Shown here: piece by piece, positions 36,974 through 49,100 of the stretch
Layout: each line of letters starts with the position of its first letter
How positions within the stretch are numbered: position 1 is the stretch's first letter
Assembly: GCA_013423385.1 (NCBI GenBank)
Contig: BLZA01000021.1
Span: forward strand, 434,001 to 498,000
Direction: 5' to 3'
DNA: 64,000 nucleotides
Source: Naganishia liquefaciens
Taxonomy: Eukaryota > Basidiomycota > Tremellomycetes > Filobasidiales > Filobasidiaceae
The notes under the pieces: generated by a model
What the model was told of the DNA's origin: nothing
The model's input: the letters and a program-made list of their open reading frames with translations, nothing else
Database searches by the model: none
Translations under genes and position numbers: made by a program

Positions 36974-38473
36974 ATGACCACACGCATCGCACCGCTCGCA
37001 CGCCACGCACGCACGCTCGCCACCTCGGCCACGGCATCGGCGGTCTCGACCGCGTCCGCTGCCGCCACAACGAACCGCGCCGCCGCGTTTGCGCGCAAGC
37101 TCGACCAAGGGCCGTCGTTTGACGATTTTGTCGGCGGCGATGAGATTGCGCAGGGTACGAGGGTGACGATGGGTAATCTCAAGACGTGGGTCCAACCTCT
37201 TTTTCCCCGCGAGGGCTTTTCTCGTCAAGTCTTTAGCTGACCGATCGAGGTTTCCTTGTCTAGGCCCCGCCTGCCGTCCCACTTGAAAGCCAAGATCCCG
37301 ACGGGCTCGTCCTTTGCGACGATCAAGAAGGACTTGCGTGGGCTCGGCTTGCATACCGTGTGTGAGGAGGCGCGATGTCCGAATATCGGAGAGTGTTGGG
37401 GCGGCGGCAAGGATGGCGTCGAGGGGAAACGCGGGGCAACGGCGACGATCATGGTGCGCGTTTTCACTCTCTCTCTCTCTCTCTCGGATCTGTGAACGAC
37501 AAATGCTGACAGTCCTGCAGCTGATGGGCGACACGTGCACCCGCGGCTGTCGATTCTGTTCCATCAAGACCTCGCGTGCGCCGCCCCCGCTCGACCCGCA
37601 CGAGCCCGAGAACACGGCGGAAGCCATCAGCCGCTGGGGCCTCGGCTACATTGTGCTGACCAGCGTCGATCGGGACGACCTCGCTGACGGCGGGGCTGCC
37701 CATATTGCGAGCACGATCAGCAAGATCAAGCACAAGGCGCCGCGGATTCTCGTCGAGGCGCTTACGCCGGATTTCAGCGGCGACGAACGTCAGGTGGCTA
37801 CCGTGGCATTGAGCGGGCTCGATGTGTTTGCGCACAATGTCGAGACGGTCGAGCGGTGTACGCCGTTTGTGCGCGATCGCAGGGCCAACTTTGAGCAGAG
37901 CTTGCGCGTGCTGAGGCATGCCAAGCGCGTGTCAGCCGAGGCCGGCAAGGAAGTCATCACCAAGACGAGTATCATGTTGGGTGTGGGCGAGCAAGAGGAC
38001 GAGGTCGTGGACGCGCTCCGACGTGGGTCCCTTGGCACATCTGCTGACAGGATATCGCGCTGACTCCCCCCCCCCCTTTTCCCTTCGCCAGGTCTCCGCG
38101 AGGCCCAAGTGGACGTGGTCACGTTCGGCCAGTACATGCGCCCGACCAAGCGTCACATGAAGGTCGAGCGGTACGTCGATCCGGCCGAATTCGACAAGTG
38201 GCGCACGACGGCCGAATCAATGGGATTCCTGTACTCGGCCAGTGGACCGCTCGTCCGGTCGAGTTACAAGGTGCGTTGCGCAAGAGGTGTCTCATGGGTC
38301 AAGCGGATGGCTGATGGGCGTTGTTGCGTTGCGCTGCGTTGCGTTAGGCCGGGGAATTTTTCCTGGAGAATGTGCTCAGGAAGCGGCGCGAGGCGGCTGC
38401 CAAGATTGACGCGGGGCGATTGGTGGCCGCGGGAGAAGCGGCCGTTCAGGCGGATGCCCACAAGGGTCTCTAG
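36974..38473 (+). CDS. LIP5: Mitochondrial lipoyl synthase
   Basis: Radical-SAM enzyme that inserts sulfur into octanoyl groups on lipoate-dependent enzymes in the mitochondrial matrix. Exons 36974-37185, 37264-37453, 37521-38022, 38092-38270 and 38348-38473 give 402 aa. The N-terminus ([20 protein letters not shown]) is a good mitochondrial targeting sequence; in-frame ATGs at 36944 and further upstream would lengthen it. The auxiliary-cluster cysteines are in [12 protein letters not shown], the radical-SAM cysteines in CTRGCRFC, and the family motif [20 protein letters not shown] and [20 protein letters not shown] close the domain. Two introns carry striking low complexity: CT repeats at 37471-37487 and a poly-C run near 38065-38076. 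Confidence 0.94.
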
Positions 38474-38714
38474 GACGTTTAGAGGTAGCGCGTTTCGGTT
38501 CGGTTGTATTAGTCTTGTTTCATGCTATGGTACGCTCTGCGCATAGTCAGGCTCTCAAGACGAGCATAAGAATACGCATGGGGATATACAATTTTCGTGG
38601 AAAAGACGGAACGCTACGTCGTGCGCAGGAAATTCCGCGACTTGATCTCTGCGCGGTTCCTATACCATCCGGGCGTTCAGCACATGCAGCAGCGGATTTC
38701 CAGCCTCGCGGGAC

Positions 38715-39101
38715 TCACTTTGACCTTAGCTTTTTCTTCTCGGCCTTCATATCAAACCCTGCCTCTCCCCCAGCCGCTGCGGCCGTCCCCGTCGCGCGAG
38801 TCTGGGCGGCAACATACTCGTCTGTCAACGCCCACAGCCATTCCGGGTAGTCTTCATCTGCCAGAGCTACGGGGTCGGGTTTATCCTTGAGCACGGAGAG
38901 ATCCTTCATGACGGTGCCGGCTTTCAGCATTGACGGTGCTGGCGAAAAAACGGATTGGTAAGCAGGGGTTGGATTTAGTAGACGTCTGCGAGCGGGGAGA
39001 AGGGGGACTTGCTGTGGGTTATTTTCGCGGCGGGCGCTGCCGCGGCCGCGGCGGCGGCGACGGCGTAGGAGCGGAGGGAGGTGCGCTGGCAGTAGCGACA
39101 T
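38715..39101 (-). CDS. MRPL37: Mitochondrial large ribosomal subunit protein mL54 (MRPL37)
   Basis: Mitoribosome protein recognised by LKAGTVMKDLSVLKDKPDPV followed by ALADEDYPEWLWALTDEY, the mL54 signature. The simplest model is one exon of 128 aa from ATG 39101 to the stop at 38715. Its N-terminus (MSLLPAHLPPLLRRRRRRGRG) is arginine-rich and could target mitochondria. However, an ATG at 39130 in another frame opens a more typical presequence (CRYCQRTSLRSYAVAAA). It would join the body frame only through a 23-nt GT-AG removal (38987-39009). The start is therefore unsettled while the body is firm. It is divergent from NAM9, 292 bp away. Confidence 0.85.
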   Translation of the reverse strand: MSLLPAHLPPLLRRRRRRGRGSARRENNPQQVPLLPARRRLLNPTPAYQSVFSPAPSMLKAGTVMKDLSVLKDKPDPVALADEDYPEWLWALTDEYVAAQTRATGTAAAAGGEAGFDMKAEKKKLRSK

Positions 39102-39393
39102 GCGCGCGGGATAGCGAATGGGCGGAACATGGTGGAGAGCGTGCGTGGCCTGGATCGGGTGGTGTAGATGAGAAAGAGAGAGAGAGAGAGAGAGGTATAC
39201 GATATACCCCCCCCCTATTGCATGCCTTGACCCGCTTGCCCCCCGTCTTTGGCGTGCACGTGACCGCTGCTCAGCGCGGCAGCGGGCGATCGCCCAGATC
39301 AGCACAAAGTCAAGAAAAGCAGAGTGACATCCTGGATGAATACACATATACACACACACACACAGGCCAGCATCACCAGCCAGCCAGCCAGCC
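39102..39393. promoter_or_regulatory. Bidirectional promoter between two mitoribosomal genes
   Basis: This 292-bp region separates the mL54 and uS4m starts. It holds a GA dinucleotide tract (39175-39194), a C run (about 39206-39214) and a CA tract (about 39350-39364) just upstream of the NAM9 ATG. The arrangement suggests shared control of the two mitoribosomal genes, which is an inference. Confidence 0.55.
39175..39194. repeat. GA dinucleotide tract
   Basis: About ten AG repeats in the mL54/NAM9 divergent promoter, followed by a GTATAC-containing palindrome and a C run. Confidence 0.9.
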
Positions 39394-40723
39394 ATGCCCT
39401 ACAGACCAGCATTCGCGAGGCCACTGTTCGACAAGAACAGGGCCTTGCCCCGCATGGTACGTCCGTTCCCCGCCCCTCCCCCCTCCCGCCGCGGTTGCCC
39501 GTGGCCCATATTTCGCTGACATCCGTGCACGCGACCAGAGCTGGGCGCCGGAAAACCTGTACAACATCTGGCAGCGCGTATCCCCCGATGGACCCCTGCG
39601 CGGCGAGACAAACTTTACACGGACGTCCATGACGCTCTTCCAACAGCGATGGCGCTCCAAGCGGCTCTCGAGGGGCTACCACGGCGATCATATCGGGGAA
39701 ACGAAATTCGAACGGTGGTACCTGCCCGAGGCCCTGCCCTCCATCCACGCCGAGGGGAAACGCGGCGCATCGGGCGCCGCCAAAGTCAAACCGTCTCGGG
39801 AGACGGGTGGCCTCGTCGCTGGGCGAACGCGCGACTCGGCCCGCGTCGTCGAAGAGCGGAATCGGCAGGAAAAGGAGCGCAGCGGACGCGTGCCGATCGG
39901 GACCATGTTGTACCGCGAGGTGGAACGTCGGCTCGATGTCTTGGTCTTCCGGGCGTGCTTGGCGTCGAGCGTGTGGCAGGCGAGGCAAATGGTCGTGCAT
40001 CGCAAGGTGACGCTGAACGGGAGGATCGTAAGTGCCGGACCGGAGCGCGTGTGGTGCAAGAAGAAGGGCTCAAGCGCTGTCGGCTTTTTTTTTTCGGGCA
40101 GGAAAATAACCCCAACATCCGGTTGAACCCGGGAGACATGTTCTCCGTCGACCCGTCGGCCATGCCCATGCTCGCCAAGCCGCAAGCAAAGACAGCAGCG
40201 GCGGCGGCTGCCGCCGACGTATCACCATCAGAAGAATCTGCGGCCGAGCCGTCGTCCGACGAGACAGAGACACCGGCGGTGGACCCTGAAACGGGATCTG
40301 CACCATCACCATCACCTTCCGACGCTGCTGATTCCGCCGCCACCACGCCATCGACCCCGGCCCCGGCCCCGGCCGCCAAGGTAGACACCGCCAAAGCATG
40401 GTTCACCCTCCCGGCCTACGCTGCACCCCACCTGTTCGTCCCGGCCTATCTCGAGCCCAACTTCAAGACGTGTTCGGCCGTGTACGTGCGTCATCCGACA
40501 GCGCGTCCCGGGTACAGCGAGATTCCGAGTCCGTATGATGCAGATGGCGAGGTCATGAGTCTTTCGTGGGAGTGGTTCAAGTGGAGAGGTGAGTCCAGGG
40601 GTCTCGGGGTGGTGGGCCCCTCGCGTGAGGCGGTTACTGATGACGCGCCTTTTGACAGCGCCCAATATGTCCAAGCGAAGGCATCGATGGATGAGCCCGG
40701 AACGACAGACAGATCAAAAGTAG
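39394..40723 (+). CDS. NAM9: Mitochondrial small ribosomal subunit protein uS4m (Nam9)
   Basis: Mitoribosomal S4 homologue of 367 aa. Exons are 39394-39456, 39539-40027, 40102-40588 and 40659-40723. The start region [21 protein letters not shown] is followed by [20 protein letters not shown] and [17 protein letters not shown]. The S4 RNA-binding domain reads [20 protein letters not shown] then [13 protein letters not shown], continuing over an intron to [18 protein letters not shown] low-complexity Ala/Ser/Pro/Glu insertion (about residues 205-275) separates it from the fungal C-terminal extension ([38 protein letters not shown]). The product ends in a basic tail, [15 protein letters not shown]. 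It converges on the aminopeptidase gene. Confidence 0.92.
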
Positions 40724-40804
40724 TATCCCGCCTGCCCGGATGGCATATTGTATCCTTGACATATATCACATTCTCTGCATACAACCGTGGGCGCCCGCAC
40801 GAGC

Positions 40805-42775
40805 TTACGCCTCGCCCGAGCAGATCGCCTCGATCTGGGCAATCTCGCGCGGAACGATCGTCAGATTCTCGCATCCCTGGGTGCGCACGACGACAACGTC
40901 CTCGATTCGGACACCGCCGACGGGCGCATACCGCGCAAGAGTGGCGCGGTCCACGAGCGGGCTCGTGAGCGCGCCAAAGGTTTCCATAAGCTGTGGCGAG
41001 AAGTAGCATCTGTCGAGGCAAGCGGTGTGAGCGAGGGGATTCACGTCTAGCACGACTCTGAAACGCACCCCGGTTCAATTGTCAGGACCATGTTCTCCTC
41101 GAGCCGGCGTCGGATGCGCAGGTACTTGAATAGCTTTGCATGGCGGCGCGATGTCTCGGGGAGCTCGAGATGCTCTGTCCGTAAAAGCTGGAGCGAGTCA
41201 TGCACGTCCAGACCGAGAGAATGCCCTGGGAACGGCGCCACCTTGATCATCCCGGTCATTCGCTTTCGCGGTGCCACTCACCTAGCCCGTGTGGGAAGAA
41301 TGCCTGCGAGAGTCCGGAGTCGAGCATCTCATCCAGGGAGCCTTTGAAAATGCCGAGCGCGATAAATTCTTCGCAGAGAACCCGGTGGCACAACAAGTGC
41401 AGGTCGTCCCAGTGAGCGCCCGCTTTGCAAATTGCCTCGGCTGCCTAGGAACCGAGACTGCGGTCAATAGGCGGGTCCCCCTCGTGTCCTCGTCCGAATG
41501 CAACGCACCTTTTGCATCTTGAGCACAATCGCGTACACCGTCTTGCCCTCCTCGGTGTACTTGCCGCCATTACCGATCGGGATCGTCCTCGTAATGTCGG
41601 ATGCATACCCTCCGCGGTACTCGCTTCCAGCGTCAATGAGCAGCACTTGCGGCAGGAATGCGCCGTGGCGAAGATCATTGAATGATTCGGATGGCATGTC
41701 GCCGCAGCAGCCTCTGCCGGATGTACTGGTCGACGCTTGTGGCGAGTTGAATGACGGGTTGCTATCGACGGGATGTCGGGACGTTGGGAAGATTCTGTCG
41801 TTGCAGACGTAGTGCAGCGTGCTAGCACGACTTCCAGAAGCGACGATGGGCAGATAGGCCTGACCAGCACTACAAGACCTCGTCAGCAGGATTGCATTTA
41901 GAAAACCCACTCAAAACGAACCCGGCTCGCCGACAAGCCGCAACGAAAACCGCCTCGGCATCGCCCTCGCTCTCAATCTCCCATTCGCTCAACCCTTCCT
42001 TTCCGTCCCGTCTACTAGCACCGCCGTGCGCCTTGTCCTGCCGCCTTGCTGCAAATTTGCCGAGCTCGCGCATGACAATTTCATGCGCGCCCGAGGTGAT
42101 TCGGCAGGCTTCGCGGATGTACGAGATCTCTTGTTCAGTCTTGATCAGGCGTGCGTAGTGGAATGCGCGTTGCAAATGGTCGGCAGTGACCTTGATCTTC
42201 GACGTTTGATTGAAAGCGCTGGTCATCCACTGGGCCATCACAGGATACGAGCCGTCCGCAACGGTGGATAGGACGTGGACAACCTGATCTTGCGAGCTGT
42301 TGACGAGCGATCCCCACCATGCCTGATCATCGACGCCCGTAAATCCGAGCTCGCTCGCGTCGAAATCAAACATGTCCTTTGCCTGCTTGAGACTGGGCGG
42401 CGGCACAGACCACATGCTCGACTCCGCATCTTCCTCTGGAATGCAAAGCTTGACGTCGAACGATGGGGAATCGGTCTTGTCAGATGCCGTGAATCGCACA
42501 ATCAGACTCGCCGAAGGCACGAGACAGCCGGTTGCATAGTGAAAGTTGGCCTCCTGGTCTACAAAATGAAAACCATCAGCGGCTCTCCCCGAAACATTCG
42601 AGACAATCTCACGAAAAGGTAGTTCCCGGTCAGTGTCATGACGCGACAAGGTATGTTCCCCCTGAAGCACGATGACATGCTCTGTGCGAATCTCGCCGGC
42701 GGCAGCGGCCAGTCGAGCGAGCTGGTAGACGAGACGACGGATGTGCTCTTTTGCGGGGAAGTTGTCGATGGTCAT
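40805..42775 (-). CDS. Xaa-Pro aminopeptidase/dipeptidase (M24B, PEPP-like)
   Basis: Metallopeptidase of the pita-bread fold that cleaves before proline. Minus-strand exons are 42775-42613, 42558-41922, 41869-41509, 41444-41282, 41225-41069 and 41009-40805, giving 561 aa. The N-terminal aminopeptidase-P domain contains [14 protein letters not shown]. The catalytic domain shows the metal ligands in [20 protein letters not shown] (two Asp), [16 protein letters not shown] (His), TIEPGCYFSP (Glu) and [10 protein letters not shown] (Glu). A stretch of about 45 residues between HYVCND and the first Asp is longer than usual; it could be a genuine insertion or hide an unrecognised intron. The first intron (42559-42612) is a stop-free multiple of three. 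No targeting signal is obvious. Confidence 0.9.
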
Positions 42776-43198
42776 GGTGGATGGACAAGGACGAAGAATC
42801 AGGCAAGAGGACGACGAGGAACAGATGCCACGCTTTTCAGCTGTGGGTTGACGAATCTCGGCTCTGGCCGTCTGGCTCACGTGCCGAGTTTGGTCTGAGC
42901 TTCGTGCGCGCTGATCAGATGAATACAAGCAGGATGGATTGGCAGGGCTTCAAGACAGGTCACCGAGCCACGCTACGCTTTCTCTATCAGAGCATCGTCA
43001 AGTCGATCGAATTCCCGTACATCGAATTGATATAGATAGATACACAGTGATACAAGCATTATCATTAATCGCAACCGCTTTGAGCGATCCAGTTGCCCCC
43101 AAACATCGTAAAGACTGGCACGTTTCCCCCGCACACCCATGCAAATCTCATCCCAGAAGAGAATCTTTGATTGTCCATTGTCAAATCATGTTGAGGTT
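42776..43198. other. Intergenic region aminopeptidase / exo-glucanase
   Basis: A 423-bp gap holding the promoter of the aminopeptidase gene and the 3' UTR of the exo-glucanase gene, both on the minus strand. No repeat or RNA is visible. Confidence 0.45.
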
Positions 43199-46101
43199 CT
43201 ATCTTGCAGCAGGAGTCGGAGCGGGAGTCGGCTGAACGATGGCGTTTTGGATGATGCCGGTCTGGCCAGCGCCGCAGGCGGACGTAGGCATGGCCATAGA
43301 CTCGGCGCTGTATTCGTTCGGGTAGCTGCAGCTGGAAACACAAACAAACGACTCAGCACGGTGACGCAACTCAAGGGAGAAATAACTCACCCGGCAACCT
43401 GAACAAACGCTGCCTGAGCGGCACCGATAGTCTCCGTTGGCATCGCCGCCGAAACGCTAGAGGCCAGCGCGAATTGAGTGTTGGGAGTTGGGTTGGCAAG
43501 CACAACGGGAGTACCCGTTCGAGTGTATTGCGGCAAGTTGACCAAATCGCCGGCGCCAAACGATGGAGCTAAGCTGGTCAAAGGCCACGGGTAGGCGGTC
43601 CTGTCGGCAGGGGGCACTGTGCCCGCGCCAGCGCCTCCGGTCTGGTACGACTTGTATCCGTTGAACTGGACGGGGGTGATGCCGGCGTTGTTTTGGCAAT
43701 GACCGATAGCCTCTCGGGGATCGTGGGAAGCGATTCCGAGCTCGAGCAGCCGCTTGTAGTGCCAAGGAGTGTTGACGGGGTGATCGTAGATGGTGGACGC
43801 TCCAATCTTCCAGGTCCAGAAGAACCAAGAGAACAATGAGTCTTGCGTGGCCGACATCATGTCGGTGTAGGCGGCAATGACGGAAGCGTTCCACAGGTTG
43901 TCGTTGTTCCAGACTTCACAGCTTCCGGTGGGTCTGTCCTCGTAGCCGGGATAGGTACCGTCGTATCGAGATCCCTTGCCAACTTCATTGAGCCAGTGAC
44001 CGCAATCATTCCACGCGACAGACGCCTCGCCCATCAGTGTGACACCGACGGCGTTTCGAGTGGTGTTGGTTCCCCGGGCCCACCATTCGCAAGGTCGGGA
44101 TGCAAGAGCTTCAATGCTTCGAGGGTCTTGATCCTGGAAACAAGTGTACTGGTGAATGTCCATGTTGACCCGGTCAAAGCCACTGTCCGCGCCTTGTCCG
44201 AAAGAATACCACTTGTCAACGCCGATGAATCCCTCAAAGATGGAAATGTAGGCACCGTTGCCCTCTCCGTAGCCGGTAATGTTCCGGATCATATCGTGGG
44301 CTTCGATGTAGAAAGCGCCGAGGTTTGTCTGACCGATCGGCTCGGCCCGGGGTTCGTTGAGGATACCGAAGACAGGCACAACATCTCGCCACTCTGGCTG
44401 GTTGATAAACTCGGCCAATCGACGAATGTAATCCAAGGTGCGCTGGCCGTTGGCAAGGCCCATCGCACCTCGCAAAAAGTTGATCTGTCCGATCCTGCCC
44501 GAGTGGTTCCATCCGTTGGCTGATCCGGGAGAACCGTGCAAGTCGAGCTTGACTCGAAGTCCATACTTGCGCGCCCACTGCAAGGCCTGGACAATGTACT
44601 TCCAGGAAACGCCCTCGAGGAAAGGTTCGTTGGCAAACGTCTCGAGAGCCCAAAAACCAATGGGCAGCCGGATCCAATTGAGGCCGGCGTCGGCCATGAG
44701 CATAAAGTCTTCCTCCGTGATAAAGGTCTGGTAGTGTTCCTCCATGATCTCGCCCACTCGATCGCCCATGTTCTGGCTAAGCGTAAACTCGTCGACCGAG
44801 GGACCAGCAGTGCCGTTAGTATATTGTTCGTACAAGGCCGGAACGATGAATGGCTCGGTAACGAACCTGGAAAAAGAGTGAGTATAAGCAGGGGCCAAAG
44901 TCACCACTAAGATATACACATACCATCCACCCAAGTTGACACCAAACATTCGGTCCTCATAGTTCCAAGGTTGCGAAAGAGGAGGTGTCCAAGAGTTGGG
45001 TTGTGCATCATTGATCATGGGATTCGAAGGGTCGTACGCCCATTTGCCGCCATGTCGGTTTCGGTAGGTCACAGTCGATCCGTTAGTAAAGAGAATCTGC
45101 GAGCCATCGGTTCCAGTGGTGACGCCGGTGAAGAGGGGGACACCGCCGGAAGAAGTGCCTGTCGGCTTGCTGCCTGAGGACGACGGTGAAGAGCCCTTGG
45201 AGTCGCTGTTATCGGAGGCACTAGAGGAATCGGTGCTGCTGGTTGAATCGCTCTTCTTGGTACCAAAGCTATCGAGCAAGCTCAGTACGAATGCGATCAA
45301 GCAACAGGGAACGACTTACTGGACACCGAGTCCGACACCGAGAGCAATCGCCGCCAGCAGGGCTCCGAGCAGGATCGACCATAGAAGCCACCGCCGCTTT
45401 GGCTTGCCGTCGGCACCCGCGGCCCACCTTGGCTTCTCCGACGCTGTACCGCTCTCCGCCCATCGCGGCTTCTCATCCAACTCGTCACCCTCTGTGCTTG
45501 AATTCATGTTCCGCTCCGCGGCAGCAACAGCAGCCGCAGCAGCGCCGGTGCCGAGGGCGAGGCCTGCCGTTGCACTGGTACGGTTGGAACGACGCGGGCT
45601 TCGTGGACTGGCTTGCGGTGCATAAGCTGGATCGGGTGATGAAGTCACGTCGTCGTCTGAAACCTGGCGGGCCAGTGGCGACGATGATCCAGCGAAAGAG
45701 TCGTGACGATTTCCCGGATTCAACTGCAGCACAGATTATGAGCGATCGCGATTGGCACAGTCCACACTACATACCAATGCGTTGCTTCCCCAACTGGCCC
45801 TGCCGCCGGGTGCTGATGGGGCTTCGCTGTTGAGCGAGTCAGCATAACTGCTGTCTCGGTTCGCCGGGTTCAAGAAGCTTGGTGATGGTTGGAGATGAGG
45901 GTCTCGTCCCAAAGGAGGGGTGTATGGCTCGTTGAGCATCGGTGTGTCCGGCATCTGAGGGGTATCCATGCCACTGTAGATGGCATCAGCTCGGATATCA
46001 TGTTGTACGGCTTGAGACACTGACAAATTAGGCGAGTCTGGGCCACCGTCGGGGTTCCGGGTCGGCAGACCGATGTATTGTGTGTCGTCTTGAGGTGCCA
46101 T
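43199..46101 (-). CDS. EXG1: Membrane-anchored exo-beta-1,3-glucanase (GH5)
   Basis: Cell-wall glucan-processing enzyme of 894 aa. Minus-strand exons: 46101-45775, 45723-45320, 45268-44924, 44866-43391, 43331-43199. The N-terminal 215 residues are cytosolic and disordered. A single helix follows (RRWLLWSILLGALLAAIALG) giving type II topology, then a Ser-rich linker. The GH5 domain starts near MFGVNLGGWFVTEPFIVPAL and includes NWIRLPIGFWALET, KLDLHGSPGSANGWNHSG, the acid/base Glu in FGILNEPRAEP, the nucleophile Glu in LMGEASVAWNDC and WFFWTWK. The domain matches the fungal exo-glucanase subfamily. A C-terminal extension of about 140 residues ends in CSYPNEYSAESMAMPTSACG and a Pro/Thr tail. The third intron (44867-44923) is stop-free and in frame. 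Confidence 0.93.
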
Positions 46102-49100
46102 GATGAGATAATGCTAGCTATCGGTTGCCTGAGCGCCGCGTGTTTGTTGAATAAGACGTCGAAGGAGGGGTTTGACGTAGGTTGCTCGTGATATTGGCCA
46201 GATGCGATTCGCACAACCTTGGTATTATAGAGCTTGAAAGCAAGGATTACTGGTTCAGGTTTTCGCGGTTTATTATTATTATTGTCTGGATCAATGTTGA
46301 AACGTGAAAAGAGGGAGGCAAGGAAGAATCGCACCTTGTCATCAGCAACAAGCGCAATCAAAGGGGAGAGGAGGTGAGCCTACCTGGTTACTTGTAAAAT
46401 GCTGGGGTGTTCAAGTCGAGGTGCCCCTTGTTCGATGCTGCCTGCGGGTATGGTGATCCCCGGCGTCTGCTGCGGATCGATAACAGGCGAGGAACGGAGG
46501 TCGCGTGAGGCAGTCAATCTATCTACAGGGTGACTACTCGACGGTGGATGAATATGAATGTCGAGGAGAGAGGAGACGTATCCGACTAGATACCTATATA
46601 TCTCGATGCCTCGCACGACTGCATCGGCAAAGCAAATCGATTAACCCGTCAGCAGCTCACCGCTCACCAAAACACGACAAGAGCCAAGAAACGCGAAAGC
46701 CGCCTAACGAAACAAATTCTCCCATACGCTGTACGGCCAGTGGCTGTGGGCGCTGGGCGGTGAAGGCATTGAAGCTCGAGCATGTACAGCTTGATGCGGG
46801 GCAAGACGCCTCGAGATCGCAACGCGTGGCACGCTGAGCTGTCTAGCAGCTGGCAGCTCGTTGATTGAGCGCGCAGAACAAGAAGGCACTGGGAAGCTGC
46901 TACCGAAGCTCGCGGAGGCGATGCAGTCTGTTCAACCAAGAAGGCCAAGGGATACATGATGCTGGATAGCTTGGTGGATTTGGTTGGATGTCTGACTACG
47001 TCGGCTGATGATGTCTATCGACGGTATAGCTGATGCGCTGCATCGGAAGCGTCTGATTGACCTGTCATTCCTGGGCGCCTCAGGGCCGCAAAGAAGAGGA
47101 TAGTTCTCCTATATGTAGCGCCGATGTCCATTTCCGGGTTATGTTCCGGGTTGCAGCTTGCATTGCTGACTGAAGTTCTAGCTAGCTTTCTATACTAGCT
47201 GTTCTTTGAGCGAAAACGGATGACGAGTGCTAGCAGCTGTGCTAGCAAAGCTAGAACCTGCTTCAACACAGCAATTGCGCGGCTTCGCTCGAACTGCTAC
47301 ACCTTTCAAACAGCTTTACGAATGCTTGACGGCTCGATGGCTCACGTCTCGCTAGCGTCTTGAGGTTCCCTGGCTATATTTCGTTATCGAGCTGTGTGCC
47401 ACTCAGTCCATAGTGGTAATTGATACAGTCAGTCACTGTCGTGAGAGTGAAAAGCCTGAAGTGGTAATTGCCAGACTTGGTTTTGGGTCGCGAGCGATTC
47501 GACTGTCAATATAGTATGCGGTTGTAGCAATGCCCTGATTACAATCGCTCATGAGAATACCGATGGGAATGTCAGCCGATCGACGTAAATTGTCCCGAAC
47601 AGTCGACGCCATGGTCTTGCTCGCGCGGCGGTACGAGTCATCCCAATACGGGAACGCAGGAGCGGAACAGCTGACGGATTATGCGCCGTGCGCAAGTTAT
47701 ACAGTGGTCGTTATGCCCATGTTATACATCAACTCCAGAGCTTCCTTCAGGGCAAGCAGTTTGATACATGCTCAAAATCAGTCAGCGCCGAGCGGAAGCT
47801 GACTTTCCAGAACGAAGTCTCCATTCGCTCCTTCTTGGATCCGGGCTGACTTGAACCATGCACGCCAGGCATATATGAGCGCGGATGCAGCGCTGAACGA
47901 TCCATACCATCCGAATCAAAGACCTCGGAGATTCCCATCAATCGCCCTGTATCAGCTCCTGTATCATGCGTGTATGTGATTGATCTCGCCGGAGACAGCG
48001 TCCAACCTTCCCACAGTCCTTGCTGCATCCGTCAGCACCCGCAGTGGTGCTCCTGGGCTTTGCAGATCTAGGCGATCCTCGACATAAAATACAGTGACCA
48101 ATGGCCCCATACGATGATCGTAAACAAGGCTTGCAAACAGTCTAGTTGGCGCTGGAGTTCCGGGTCAACAGTCGCTGGCGGAGACATGGCAGAGATACCC
48201 TCACCCTCGATTTACTACATCCGTCAGGCACCCCTTCAGTAGCTCCTTCAGTCCACCAGCTAGTCCACCGTATTGTCCCTCTGTTCTCGGCAGAGTCTAC
48301 TGAAACCGAACGTATCTTAGCTCGCCTCCCGACCTGAAATGGTTGATATCATGATACAGCTCTCCATATGCCGTCAGCACGAATATATACATATATGAGT
48401 CGTACATAGACTTCAGGAAGCTGTTTGGCACAATGGAACTGTCAAGTTAGCTGTCGCTGTTGATGCCTCGCCGTCTCACAGCCGATCGCCCTCGTCTGAA
48501 CACGGCTCGTCCGTCACGTACCTCAACGGCTGTCTCCGTGTCCTTTGTAGAGCGTACTTCACGAATAGCTCCTTCATAACTCCCTTTTGTCATTAGCCCA
48601 CTTCTCTGTCGACCGTACCCGCGCTCCTGTTGTCAGCTCTATCGCCCGGCCGGGGTGTGTGTCATATGCAGTGACCGTGACTACCCTCTCCAAACCGTTC
48701 CCCGTTTTGACGCGGCTATGGAAACGCGCTCGCTTGCTTCGCTCACAACAGAAAGATCTCACTAGCTAGCTCGCGATTCTATCGGCGGTCTTAGCTTTAA
48801 CATATAAATCTTGTTGCGTGATGTTCAGGAGGCGGAATTATTTGGCGACGGCTTAGAGCTCGGCTTAGCTGATGGCTTCAGCTTGTTCAAGTTCTTGTAA
48901 AGCGCTTTGACCTTGAACTGAAACTTTGTACATCGTGTTTCGGATGAACTCCGGATGCCGAAATCTAGCCGACAACCAAGCCGACATGAGCGGAGAAAGT
49001 AGCAAGGGAAGACAGCGGAGATGGAGATCAATTTCCGCGTCTCCGTGCGTTCCATTGATCTATCAGTTTCGTGTCAACAGCGATTCTGTTATTGTTGGGC

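Noticed and set aside
41632-41800. A hidden intron in the aminopeptidase just before the catalytic Asp
   Set aside because: No donor and acceptor pair keeps phase convincingly, and fungal relatives can carry insertions here; it was left as coding.
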